A stretch of 39,408 nt of DNA, taken from IMG/VR virus record IMGVR_UViG_3300042731_001380, positions 1 through 39,408 of that record; one strand, 5' to 3'. Position 1 is the first letter of the stretch, and each line of letters begins with the position of its first letter. Shown here piece by piece: positions 8,801-15,351 of this stretch. This DNA is from a virus. Both the position numbers and the translations under genes were made by a program. The notes below the pieces were generated by a model, which saw nothing but the letters and a program-made list of their open reading frames with translations, did no database searches and was not told where the DNA came from.

Positions 8801-11575
8801 GTTACTTACACTGGTAACTATACCCGTACATTGACTTACACTGGCGACTTCGTAGGTAACTACACTCGTGGTGTTACTTACACTGGTAACTATACTCGTG
8901 GTGGACCAGTAACATATATTGGTGACTATGTTCGTTACCAGAACCCGTACGATACTGTAAACTACTATGTTGGTAACTACGTAGCTGGCGCTAACTTTAC
9001 TGGCGACTTCGTAGGTAACTACGCGGGCGGTGGTGCATCGACTCGTGTATCTGCATACTCTCGTATGTACAACTTCAACGTATACTTCTATACTCGTACG
9101 TTGTCGTTCGGTACTACTACTTACTTTACTCGTACATCGACTCGTACTTCAGTAGGTACAGGTACGGCTTACACTCGTGTGTCTACTCGTTCAGCTGCAG
9201 TGTACTACGCTGGTAACTATATCGGTACTGTTACTGAGACTTACACTCGTAACCGTGCAGCGACATTAGACTACACTCGTACTCGTGTCACTAACTACAC
9301 TGCAACAGGTACGTATACTCGTAACCGTGCGGCGACACTAGACTACACTCGTAACAGTACTCGTACTTCAACCAATACTGGTTACTACACACGTACATTG
9401 TACTATGTCGGCAACTTCGTAGGTAACTATGCGCGTAACTACGCCGCAGACTACACTCGTACTGGTTACTACACACGTACTGGATACTACGCAGGCGACT
9501 TCGTAGGTAACTATGCGCGTGGGTTCGTCGGTGATTACGTAGGTAACTATGCTCGTTCATTCGTGGGTGATTACGTAGGAAACTTCGTAGGAAACTACGC
9601 ACGTACGTTTGTTGGTGATTACGTTGGTAACTTTGTGGGTAACTACACTCGCACATCAACCCGCACATCAACTCGTACTCGTAACTCTGCATACTCACGT
9701 ACTCGTGTGACTAACTACGCTGGTGCATACACAAGATCACGTGCATCCGCATATTCACGTACTCGTTACTCAGCTTACGCACGTACTCGTATCACTAACT
9801 ACGTTGGCGACTTTACTCGTACATCAACTCGTACTTCTACTCGCAACCGTTACAGTGCATACGCTCGTACTCGTGTTACTGACTACGTTGGTAATTTTAC
9901 TCGTACTTCTACTCGTACATCAACCCGTTCACGTGGTTCTGCGTACGCACGTACACGAGTAACTAACTACGTCGGTAACTTTACTAGAGATCGCGTAACT
10001 CAGTTCGCTGGTAACTTCGTAGGTAACTACAGCCGTAACTTCGCAGGTGACTTTGTAGGAAACTACGCTCGCGCATTTGCAGGAGACTTTGCAGGTAACT
10101 TCGTTGGTGAGTACACTCGTACTTCTACTAGAACTCGTTACAGTGCATACGCTCGTACTCGTGTATCTGCATACAGCCGTACTCGTGGTTCCGCATACAC
10201 TCGTGACCGTGTAACTAACTTCGCGGGAGACTTTGTTGGAAACTATGCACGTACATTCGCTGGAAACTACTCACGCAACTTTGCGGGTAACTTCGTTGGC
10301 GATTACGTCGGTAACTTTGCAGGAAACTACGTTGGAAACTACACTCGTGACTTCTCTGGTCAGTACGTAGGTAACTACACACGTAACTTCTCTGGTCAGT
10401 ACACTGGTACTTACAACCGCAACTTTGTCGGTGAGTACACTGGTACTTACAACCGTAACTTCGTAGGTAACTATGCACGTGCATTTACTCGCACTCGCGC
10501 ATCTGCCTACTCTCGTGTACGTCCATCATCATATGCGGGAACTTACTCTCGTACATTCGTTGGTGAGTACACTGGAACTTATAACGCAACTTACACTGGT
10601 AACTACGCTCGAGCGTATACTAGAACACGTGTATCAGCTTACTCACGTGCGCGTAACTCAACGTTCACAGGAACTTACTCACGTTCATTCTCTGGTCAAT
10701 ACACTGGAACGTATGCACGTGATTACGTAGGTAACTATGCGACTGACTTTACACGCAACCGTAATTCTGCATACACTCGTACTCGACTATCAACTTACGC
10801 GGGTAACTACAGCCGTGACTTCGTTGGTGAGTACACTGGTGCATACACTCGTGACTTTGCGGGCAACTACTCTCGCAACTTCGTAAGAACTCGTGTTGAA
10901 ACTTACTCACGCGACCGTGTCTCAACTTACACAGGAACCTACAACCGTGGATTCGCTGGTGAGTACACTGGAGCGTATACTCGCGACTTCTCTGGTCAGT
11001 ATGTCGGTAACTACACTCGCGGCTTTGCGGGAGAGTACACTGGCACTTACAACCGTACGTTCGCAGGTGAGTACACTCGTGACTTCACTGGAAACTACAC
11101 TAGACAGTTTGCAGGTGACTTCGCTGGTAACTACACTCGCACGTTCGCTGGAGAATACGCAGGAACTTATAACCGCGACTTCGTAGGCGACTTTACTGGT
11201 AACTATGCACGTACGTTTGCAGGTAACTACATCCGCAACCGTGTCTCTGCATACGCTGGTAACTTCGTAGGTAACTACACTCGTGACTTCATCGGTAACT
11301 ACTCGCGTAACTCAGTAGACACATTTGCACGTACTCGTGTATCTGCATACTCACGTCTACGTACATCTGCTTACTCAGATGTTTACGGACGTACTCGTGT
11401 CTCTACTTACGCAGGTAACTACACTGGTGACTACGCTCGTGACTTCACTGGTAACTACTCACGTGATTTCACTGGTAACTACAGTCGCGCATTTGTCGGT
11501 AACTATGTTGGTGCAACTATCCAGCCAGCGTTGCAGACAATCGAGTCATATACATTATACGTAAGGGTTGCATAA
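5840..11575 (+). CDS. Giant tetrapeptide-repeat virion/adhesin-like protein (1911 aa)
   Basis: Residues 1-263 are a non-repetitive head (SIPLKIKNSNGDLQEFTP onward), likely the attachment domain. From Tyr264 almost to the end the protein is made of four-residue units whose first position is Tyr or Phe, or else Arg or Ser: examples are FVGN, YTRT, RVSA and STRT. The phase is unbroken over residues 264-967. It is irregular over about 968-1188 and unbroken again over 1189-1892. A 19-residue tail ends in YTLYVRVA. I saw no Cys, Lys, Trp or His in the repeat blocks. The start is GTG at 5840, with an AGAGAG stretch upstream. Two late promoters precede it, a fibre chaperone-like gene lies upstream and a strong terminator follows. 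A long fibre or adhesive filament is inferred. The exact function is unknown. Confidence 0.75.
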   Translation: MSASSIPLKIKNSNGDLQEFTPTEENYLAFAVGQALASAASNDVGNISLTGNVNIGSFVDTFYNEATGTHPASQITSSTTTTTLTQVGGSADESGANFVRPIGYYDGTNPGFYEMVDPDVTALANRVLSNLAQNDYVGTFKLASTSPGADYTLFIAGVFQDTRGDGSSTVYNIYLRNNMSAIAAVRPVATKYDVNGDFDGFQEMTDAQIQYTIGQRIKTLRATAGNIGSYQLRSSAQGAPTAPGTWRSVGSAINTTRQITDVSYSRIRNSAYVRTRVSAYTRDRTSTYTRVSTRTSTRDFAGNYVGNYTRDFAGNYSRNFAGEYVGDFIGEYTRTRPSAYTRDRVTNFSRTFTGEYILNRQSTYTRVRLQAFTGAFTGYYTRARVSVYTRNRITDFTGTYTRTRTSTYARGRVSTYTGTYSRNRVSAYAGTYSRTRVSSYSGTYARNRISAYIGTYSRSFSGQYTRSFQGNYTGEFTRTRTSSYSGTYARTRTSAYAGTYGRNFVGNYSRGFAGNYVGEFTRTRTSTFAGTYSRERISTYTGTYARDFVGNYTRNFAGNYSRNFTRGRVSSFSGTYTRNRVSTYSGTYSRNFTGNYARNFVGNYSRNYARTRVSSYAGTYARTRVSAYSGTYSRTRVSAYAGTYSRTRVSAYAADYTRVRATNYTRDRVTNFAGIFSRARVSTYTRNRVTNFAGNFVGNYARNFVGNYSRNFVGNYSRAFAGNYVGNYARTSTRTSTRTRYSAYARTSTRTRSSAYTRDRVTNFAGNFIGNYARDFVGDFVGNYSRTFAGNFAGDFVGNYTTTFTGNFVGNYARNFVGNFAGDFVGNYATTFTGDFVGNYARGFVGNYGRNFVGNYTRNFAGNFVGNYARGFVGNYAGNFVGDYARTRATNYTRNRVSAYSRTRATNYTRTRNSAYSRTSVRTRYSAYARTSTRTSTRTLSYTRTLYYTGNYARAFTRDRTQTFTATGTYTRTLYYAGDFTGNYTRNVTYTGNYTRTLTYTGDFVGNYTRGVTYTGNYTRGGPVTYIGDYVRYQNPYDTVNYYVGNYVAGANFTGDFVGNYAGGGASTRVSAYSRMYNFNVYFYTRTLSFGTTTYFTRTSTRTSVGTGTAYTRVSTRSAAVYYAGNYIGTVTETYTRNRAATLDYTRTRVTNYTATGTYTRNRAATLDYTRNSTRTSTNTGYYTRTLYYVGNFVGNYARNYAADYTRTGYYTRTGYYAGDFVGNYARGFVGDYVGNYARSFVGDYVGNFVGNYARTFVGDYVGNFVGNYTRTSTRTSTRTRNSAYSRTRVTNYAGAYTRSRASAYSRTRYSAYARTRITNYVGDFTRTSTRTSTRNRYSAYARTRVTDYVGNFTRTSTRTSTRSRGSAYARTRVTNYVGNFTRDRVTQFAGNFVGNYSRNFAGDFVGNYARAFAGDFAGNFVGEYTRTSTRTRYSAYARTRVSAYSRTRGSAYTRDRVTNFAGDFVGNYARTFAGNYSRNFAGNFVGDYVGNFAGNYVGNYTRDFSGQYVGNYTRNFSGQYTGTYNRNFVGEYTGTYNRNFVGNYARAFTRTRASAYSRVRPSSYAGTYSRTFVGEYTGTYNATYTGNYARAYTRTRVSAYSRARNSTFTGTYSRSFSGQYTGTYARDYVGNYATDFTRNRNSAYTRTRLSTYAGNYSRDFVGEYTGAYTRDFAGNYSRNFVRTRVETYSRDRVSTYTGTYNRGFAGEYTGAYTRDFSGQYVGNYTRGFAGEYTGTYNRTFAGEYTRDFTGNYTRQFAGDFAGNYTRTFAGEYAGTYNRDFVGDFTGNYARTFAGNYIRNRVSAYAGNFVGNYTRDFIGNYSRNSVDTFARTRVSAYSRLRTSAYSDVYGRTRVSTYAGNYTGDYARDFTGNYSRDFTGNYSRAFVGNYVGATIQPALQTIESYTLYVRVA
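6629..8740 (+). repeat. Tetrapeptide (12-bp) repeat block 1
   Basis: This stretch encodes residues 264-967 of the giant protein as 176 consecutive tetrads in one phase. Checked anchor points Tyr264, Phe696 and Leu940 all fall on the same phase. Codons vary freely at third positions (for example TTCGTAGGTAAC and TTTGTTGGAAAC for FVGN), so the repetition is sharper in protein than in DNA. Confidence 0.85.
9404..11515 (+). repeat. Tetrapeptide (12-bp) repeat block 2
   Basis: This stretch encodes residues 1189-1892 as a second in-phase run of 176 tetrads. It is shifted by one residue relative to block 1 because of the irregular 221-residue segment between them. Compared with block 1 it has more FSGQ, YTGT and YNRN units towards the end. 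Confidence 0.85.
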
Positions 11576-11602
11576 ACCACACCTATAGTGTATAATATGT
11601 GA

Positions 11603-11632
11603 AAGTGGGTCAGTAATGGCCCACTTATTTTT
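11603..11632 (+). terminator. Intrinsic terminator after the giant repeat gene
   Basis: AAGTGGG at 11603-11609 pairs with CCCACTT at 11620-11626. The stem can be extended inward by two pairs and is followed by a T-rich ATTTTT. It lies 28 bases after the stop codon. Confidence 0.8.
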
Positions 11633-11679
11633 GTACTATATACATTTGAATTGAAGATCTTTTTTTGGAGAATGACTTA

Positions 11680-12141
11680 ATGAGTTACAGAAGATGGATG
11701 GATAACGCGTTCTGGGAGACAGATGCAAAAGAACAACTAAACTGCATCCTAGAAATGGAAGACGATGTTGGTCGAGTTACCCGTCAGGTTATGTTATTAA
11801 ACAGGTTCGATAAGGAAGGTAATCCTAACGAACTTTTTGATGAGGTGGTATCATCACTAGGTGAGGATGTCATCGACAAAGAAACCGAAGATCGTACCGT
11901 TCGCAAGAAGGCCGAAGCGGAAGAAGAAAAACAACGCGACTTAGAACATAGGAAGGCGCGTAAACTAGAGAAACTGTTCAACTATAAGTTGGAAGCGTTC
12001 GAGGTCGATGAGATCAAGAACTCTAAGAACCGCAAGTTGAAAGGTAAGTTACGTCGTGCGAAGTCTCGCATCGAAGTTGACTTATACTCTATTATGATTC
12101 TTCAGGAAGTGCTAGAGGCGGAAGAGAATGGAACAGAGTAA
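11680..12141 (+). CDS. Conserved-looking charged phage protein, unknown function (153 aa)
   Basis: I do not recognise a named family. The protein has an N-terminal segment rich in aromatic and acidic residues (YRRWMDNAFWETD) and a middle acidic part. A long, strongly charged helix of alternating Glu and Lys/Arg runs over residues about 70-130, probably a coiled coil. The ATG at 11680 is chosen over an in-frame TTG at 11665 because the TTG is part of a TTGGAG ribosome-binding site nine bases upstream of the ATG. No TATAAATA box lies between the terminator at 11603 and this gene. The 3' end overlaps the glycosyltransferase gene by 14 bases, which links it to the enzyme pair downstream. A structural or assembly role is possible. 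Confidence 0.55.
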   Translation: MSYRRWMDNAFWETDAKEQLNCILEMEDDVGRVTRQVMLLNRFDKEGNPNELFDEVVSSLGEDVIDKETEDRTVRKKAEAEEEKQRDLEHRKARKLEKLFNYKLEAFEVDEIKNSKNRKLKGKLRRAKSRIEVDLYSIMILQEVLEAEENGTE

Positions 12142-12862
12142 AGGTTTTGTAATCGTCGCGTCACAGAAACATAATTTTTATCTGTACGCGATTAACTTGG
12201 CGGAATCAATTCGAGACTTCTATGAGCCAGAAGACGAATGTAAGATCTGTCTAGTTACAGAAGAAAGGTTTTTAGACGACCGTGGTCGTGAAGTTGCAGA
12301 CGATATTCTTTTATGTGACGACCACTATCGTGCAAAGTTGTGGGGTATGGCCAAGTCACCTTACGACTTGACAATGTATATTGACGCTGACATGGAATGT
12401 GAGCACGAAGACATCGTCAAATGTTGGGATGAGATGAAGGACCACGATGTGGTATTCTCTGCACTCACAGACGATCGTTCTTACATCTACGCAGAGCGAG
12501 ACTTTGATACACCAGAAGGTCCTCAGAAGTTCTCTTTATGCGGTGGGGTATGTTTATATGATATGTCTAAGCCGATCGTGCGAGAGTTTATGCAAGATTG
12601 GTGGGACTTAACGTTCAGACAGATGAACGACACTTGGTGGCCTAAGGGGTATGCGGACAGTCTCAAGTCTTGGGATCAGTTCTCACTCTGGTGGTTGACT
12701 GAGAGAGAAGAAAAATATAAAGACCTCAAGGTCGGTATCTTTGATGACGATTTGAGGTGGAACTATTACAACGCCTTTAATTGGGCAATAACACAACCCG
12801 AAGGACCTGTGATCTTACGTCACTTCTCTGCAGGGTTAAATAAGGACACACCAATCGTATGA
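12128..12862 (+). CDS. Glycosyltransferase, GT8-like (244 aa)
   Basis: The sequence shows the layout of GT8-like glycosyltransferases, which use a nucleotide-sugar donor and a metal ion. It has a beta-strand start (GFVIVASQ), a DxD motif at 86-88 within TMYIDADME, and CGGVCLYD at about 138-145. SWDQFSLWW follows at about 181-189, where the family has a conserved Asp-Gln, and HFSAG comes near the C-terminus (His232), matching the usual His-x-x-Gly metal ligand region. It overlaps the genes on both sides (14 bases upstream, an ATGA junction downstream), so it is probably made together with the oxygenase-like protein. Acceptor unknown. Fibre modification is inferred from location between giant fibre genes. 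Confidence 0.65.
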   Translation: MEQSKGFVIVASQKHNFYLYAINLAESIRDFYEPEDECKICLVTEERFLDDRGREVADDILLCDDHYRAKLWGMAKSPYDLTMYIDADMECEHEDIVKCWDEMKDHDVVFSALTDDRSYIYAERDFDTPEGPQKFSLCGGVCLYDMSKPIVREFMQDWWDLTFRQMNDTWWPKGYADSLKSWDQFSLWWLTEREEKYKDLKVGIFDDDLRWNYYNAFNWAITQPEGPVILRHFSAGLNKDTPIV

Positions 12863-13569
12863 CACAGGTAAATGATCAATATCTGAAGCATATCGAAGTC
12901 AACAATCCAGAACTTCTGGATATTCTTGATGAGTATGCGAAGTTGCACAAGTGGGATGGGTTTCTAAAGAACGCACACTGCACTGCAAAGGAACACGCAC
13001 GTCAACGTCCTTATTACGTTGGCGAAAAGTACATGAAGGAAATCATGGCGATGGGTACTGGGCACGATGGCTTCCCAGAACATCTGCTTGGTTATAACTT
13101 CAAGATCTCTGATCGTGGTCACTTAATGTTTGAGAAAGACGCAGACCCACTATTCCGTCGCGACTTTACTCATCACCTATCTGACCTAAACGATCGCATG
13201 ATGAACTTCTTGTCTACTAAACACAATGCATTGTGTGCAGTATATCCACCAGAAGGTTTCATCTCGTGGCATAACAACCAGAACGCACCTGGCTTCAATC
13301 TAATCTTCTCGTACTCAGAGGATGGTCAGGGTTGGTTCGATTATGTTCATCCAGAGACAAAGGAAGTGATCCGTTGTCAAGATGAGCCAGGGAAGTGGAC
13401 ATGTAAGGCTGCTTACTTTGGTTCGTTCGAGGAACCAGACAAGAGACTATACCATGCGGCATCGTCAGGTGGCGAGTGGAGAACTACTGTTTCTTATATC
13501 TTTGATTGGACTGACGCGGGTGCAGACCTACGCGAGATGGTCCTAGAAGACATTTCTGCAAAATATTAA
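12859..13569 (+). CDS. 2OG-Fe(II) oxygenase-like protein (236 aa)
   Basis: The C-terminal half has the layout of a 2-oxoglutarate/Fe(II) dioxygenase double-stranded beta-helix. YPPEGFISWHNN gives the first metal His (138). It is followed by GFNLIFSYSEDGQGWF, CKAAYFG, a second His (199) in YHAAS and an Arg (208) in WRTTVSYIF that would bind 2-oxoglutarate. The position after His138 that usually holds Asp or Glu is Asn (H-N-N). A paralogue at 37979 shares this. The start overlaps the glycosyltransferase stop (ATGA). Substrate unknown; hydroxylation of a virion or host protein is one possibility, and loss of catalysis cannot be excluded. Confidence 0.6.
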   Translation: MTQVNDQYLKHIEVNNPELLDILDEYAKLHKWDGFLKNAHCTAKEHARQRPYYVGEKYMKEIMAMGTGHDGFPEHLLGYNFKISDRGHLMFEKDADPLFRRDFTHHLSDLNDRMMNFLSTKHNALCAVYPPEGFISWHNNQNAPGFNLIFSYSEDGQGWFDYVHPETKEVIRCQDEPGKWTCKAAYFGSFEEPDKRLYHAASSGGEWRTTVSYIFDWTDAGADLREMVLEDISAKY

Positions 13570-13578
13570 ATCCTAAGT

Positions 13579-13621
13579 CCCTAAGTCGTATAAATAGAGG
13601 AAAACGTTTATACACTTAGGG
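13579..13621 (+). repeat. Inverted repeat flanking a late promoter
   Basis: CCCTAAGT at 13579-13586 and ACTTAGGG at 13614-13621 form eight-base-pair arms around the TATAAATA box at 13589. The right arm would lie near the 5' end of the transcript. An RNA read from upstream could form the full hairpin. Confidence 0.5.
13589..13596 (+). promoter_or_regulatory. T4-type late promoter box
   Basis: Exact TATAAATA 36 bases upstream of the ATG at 13633. It lies in the gap after the oxygenase-like gene and would start the transcript for the Ig-like protein and the fibre-associated gene. Confidence 0.75.
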
Positions 13622-13632
13622 TCTTTAAGACG

Positions 13633-13989
13633 ATGGCACATTACGAAGATTTTACAATCGACCAAGGCGCGGATCTAGCTCTACAACTAGAGTTAGTGAA
13701 TCCAGACGGGTCAACGAAAGATCTTAGTGGTTACTCTGCCGCAGCGAAGATGAAGAAAAACTTCAACAGTCTCGCGGCAGATACCCTTGACTTTACTGCA
13801 GTCGTCAGTGACCCACCATCCGCTGGTGTAGTTACATTATCTCTCACTAATCTCCAGACCGATGAACTATCTACACGCGGTCGTTACGTTTATGATGTTG
13901 AAATCAACTACACCGATAGTGATGGTAACAACATTGTTGAACGCGTACTTGAAGGTAAGATAAAAGTTAACCCTTCAGTGACAAGGTAA
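13633..13989 (+). CDS. Ig-like/BppU-N-like small structural protein (118 aa)
   Basis: The whole protein looks like one beta-sandwich. It opens with DFTIDQGADLALQLEL and continues with a DLSGYSAAAKMK strand pair, ending with RYVYDVEINYTDSDGN and LEGKIKVNPSVTR. From memory, this arrangement (an 'x-x-QGADx' start, then 'DLTGY', then a 'Y-D-V/L-E-I' strand) is typical of small Ig-like domains attached to phage baseplates and fibres. No signal peptide or enzyme motif is visible. It has its own late promoter and lies four bases before the next structural gene, so it is likely a virion decoration or connector protein for the following fibres. Confidence 0.65.
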   Translation: MAHYEDFTIDQGADLALQLELVNPDGSTKDLSGYSAAAKMKKNFNSLAADTLDFTAVVSDPPSAGVVTLSLTNLQTDELSTRGRYVYDVEINYTDSDGNNIVERVLEGKIKVNPSVTR

Positions 13990-13993
13990 TAGT

Positions 13994-14872
13994 ATGCCTA
14001 TACGCAGGGTTTCTACAGCCGGTCCAGATACATACGTCAAGAAGATTGGCGGTATTCGCACTGGTACAACTAAAGTACGAAAGATTACGATCGGCAGACC
14101 TGTAAGTCACGCCGTACAAAATCTATCATCTAATATTAAGACATTTGATGGTCTGGGAGATATACCAGGCATCGATGAGTTGAAACTAGGTGAGATTGGT
14201 ATTAATACACAAGATGGTCGTTTGTATATCAAGCGAGCATATGACGGTGTAGAGACGATTGTCGAGATCGGTGCAGCTGGTGGTGGTGGTGATTTAAATG
14301 CGACCACAACGTTTAATGCATACATATACACGTCGGACGGGACGTTGCAGACAGTCGAGGGTGCGGATGATGCGGGTAACGTATTACAGTATGATCCAGA
14401 CCCTAACACTCCGTCAAGGATTCAAGTTTATTTGAACGGTGTCTTACTCCACCAAGGAATAGACTACGTTGCAAACGATGGGGCAAGTATTGTCCTAACT
14501 CACCTTGTTGGTGAGGAGCAGGTGGTTCAGGTAGCCGCCTATAACTCTACCGGAGTTTCCCTAAACAATGACTTGATCGTAGACGATCATTTCTCATTGA
14601 CATTAGGTACAAACGAAGAAACCCGCCTTTATCATAATGGAACTGACACTGTCATCAAACACTTAGGTTTCAATGACAGTCAATTCAAGATGCAATATCA
14701 GAATAACGACAAGTTCATTATGGATAATGCAGGCGTCCAACTAATTGGGTCATACAAACTCAACGGTGCGGATGTCGCCACTCAAACTGACATTGATCAG
14801 ATTAACAACAGACTTGATGCGCTAGACAGTGATGTCCAAGAGATCAAGGCCCTACTGGCGCAATTAACCTAA
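13994..14872 (+). CDS. Fibre/baseplate-associated structural protein (292 aa)
   Basis: The middle holds LKLGEIGINTQDGRLYIKR, a motif common at the head of marine phage fibre proteins. It is followed by a beta domain with RIQVYLNGVLLHQGIDY, similar to the VFVGGVIQDPSVHYSI region near the end of the 1679-residue fibre downstream. The C-terminus ends in a short coiled coil (IDQINNRLDALDSDVQEIKAL) that probably trimerises. An AAGG ribosome-binding stretch overlaps the preceding stop region. The protein is most likely a short fibre or a collar/adaptor that joins a larger fibre to the particle. Function is inferred from these motifs and from position. Confidence 0.65.
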   Translation: MPIRRVSTAGPDTYVKKIGGIRTGTTKVRKITIGRPVSHAVQNLSSNIKTFDGLGDIPGIDELKLGEIGINTQDGRLYIKRAYDGVETIVEIGAAGGGGDLNATTTFNAYIYTSDGTLQTVEGADDAGNVLQYDPDPNTPSRIQVYLNGVLLHQGIDYVANDGASIVLTHLVGEEQVVQVAAYNSTGVSLNNDLIVDDHFSLTLGTNEETRLYHNGTDTVIKHLGFNDSQFKMQYQNNDKFIMDNAGVQLIGSYKLNGADVATQTDIDQINNRLDALDSDVQEIKALLAQLT

Positions 14873-14900
14873 GTTATAGTCCAGTTAAACTCGTTTTTAA

Positions 14901-14908
14901 TATAAATA
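14901..14908 (+). promoter_or_regulatory. T4-type late promoter box
   Basis: Exact TATAAATA in the 72-base gap after the 292-residue gene and 36 bases before the ATG at 14945. It probably drives the 119-residue gene and the 1679-residue fibre. Confidence 0.75.
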
Positions 14909-14944
14909 AAATCAGTATATTAACTGACCCTAGTATTCGAAGGT

Positions 14945-15304
14945 ATGATCAATAATAAGTCCTTTAACAGGGTACTTGCGGAGAGTCTATTCAATCTTGC
15001 AAAACAAAAGCAAGATGAGGTTTCTGCAACACCCGGCCAAGAAACTGCGTTATTCGATTATATCGAAGGTACCTCTTCATCGACGAATGATCGAACTGTA
15101 ATACCTGAGGCGCAATCGATCACGGCCCCAGGCGACACTGCAGTATTCACTTTGAACGGTACTCCATCTCGCGATGACTTAATTGATGTTTGGGTGAATG
15201 ATGTTCTTCAACACCCTGAAGAAATATATGAAACTATTGGTAATACTATTCATTTTTTTGTGATCCCTCCGCAAGGAACGGACATCTACATTAAATTTCG
15301 TTAG
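14945..15304 (+). CDS. Small structural protein with beta domain (119 aa)
   Basis: The protein has a short N-terminal helix (SFNRVLAESLFNLAKQKQDE) and a C-terminal beta domain. The latter includes the strand pattern VFTLNGTPSRDDLIDVWVND and ends in DIYIKFR, reminiscent of the 'V-x-L-N-G' beta domain of the fibre-associated gene just upstream. No catalytic motif is visible. The best upstream purine stretch (GAAGG) ends only one base before the ATG, which is too close for an ordinary ribosome-binding site, so start efficiency is uncertain. Location between two fibre genes and behind a late promoter points to a minor tail or fibre component. Confidence 0.55.
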   Translation: MINNKSFNRVLAESLFNLAKQKQDEVSATPGQETALFDYIEGTSSSTNDRTVIPEAQSITAPGDTAVFTLNGTPSRDDLIDVWVNDVLQHPEEIYETIGNTIHFFVIPPQGTDIYIKFR

Positions 15305-15310
15305 TATATT

Positions 15311-15324
15311 ATTAAACGTTTAAT
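15311..15324. other. Perfect 14-bp palindrome
   Basis: ATTAAACGTTTAAT lies in the 47-base gap before the 1679-residue fibre gene. It is fully self-complementary with no loop, so a protein-binding site is a likelier reading than an RNA hairpin. No regulator is known to me. Confidence 0.35.
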
Positions 15325-15351
15325 TTCAACCTAACTCTAGGAGATTCACAG

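Noticed and set aside
6629-11515. CRISPR array or non-coding tandem repeat
   Set aside because: There are no conserved repeats with unique spacers. The 12-bp period is in frame with one long open gene and blurred at third codon positions.
6936-11564. Many open frames of 60-140 codons on both strands inside the giant repeat gene
   Set aside because: They are by-products of the 12-bp repeat and biased codons, give Leu/Val/Thr- or Arg/Ser-rich nonsense repeats, and lack ribosome-binding sites.
11568-11596. TATAAT with a TTGCAT 17 bases upstream, as a sigma70 promoter
   Set aside because: The -35 box matches at only three of six positions, and the start point would fall on the terminator hairpin at 11603.
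11665-11679. TTG start for the 153-residue gene
   Set aside because: The TTG is part of the TTGGAG ribosome-binding site that serves the ATG at 11680.
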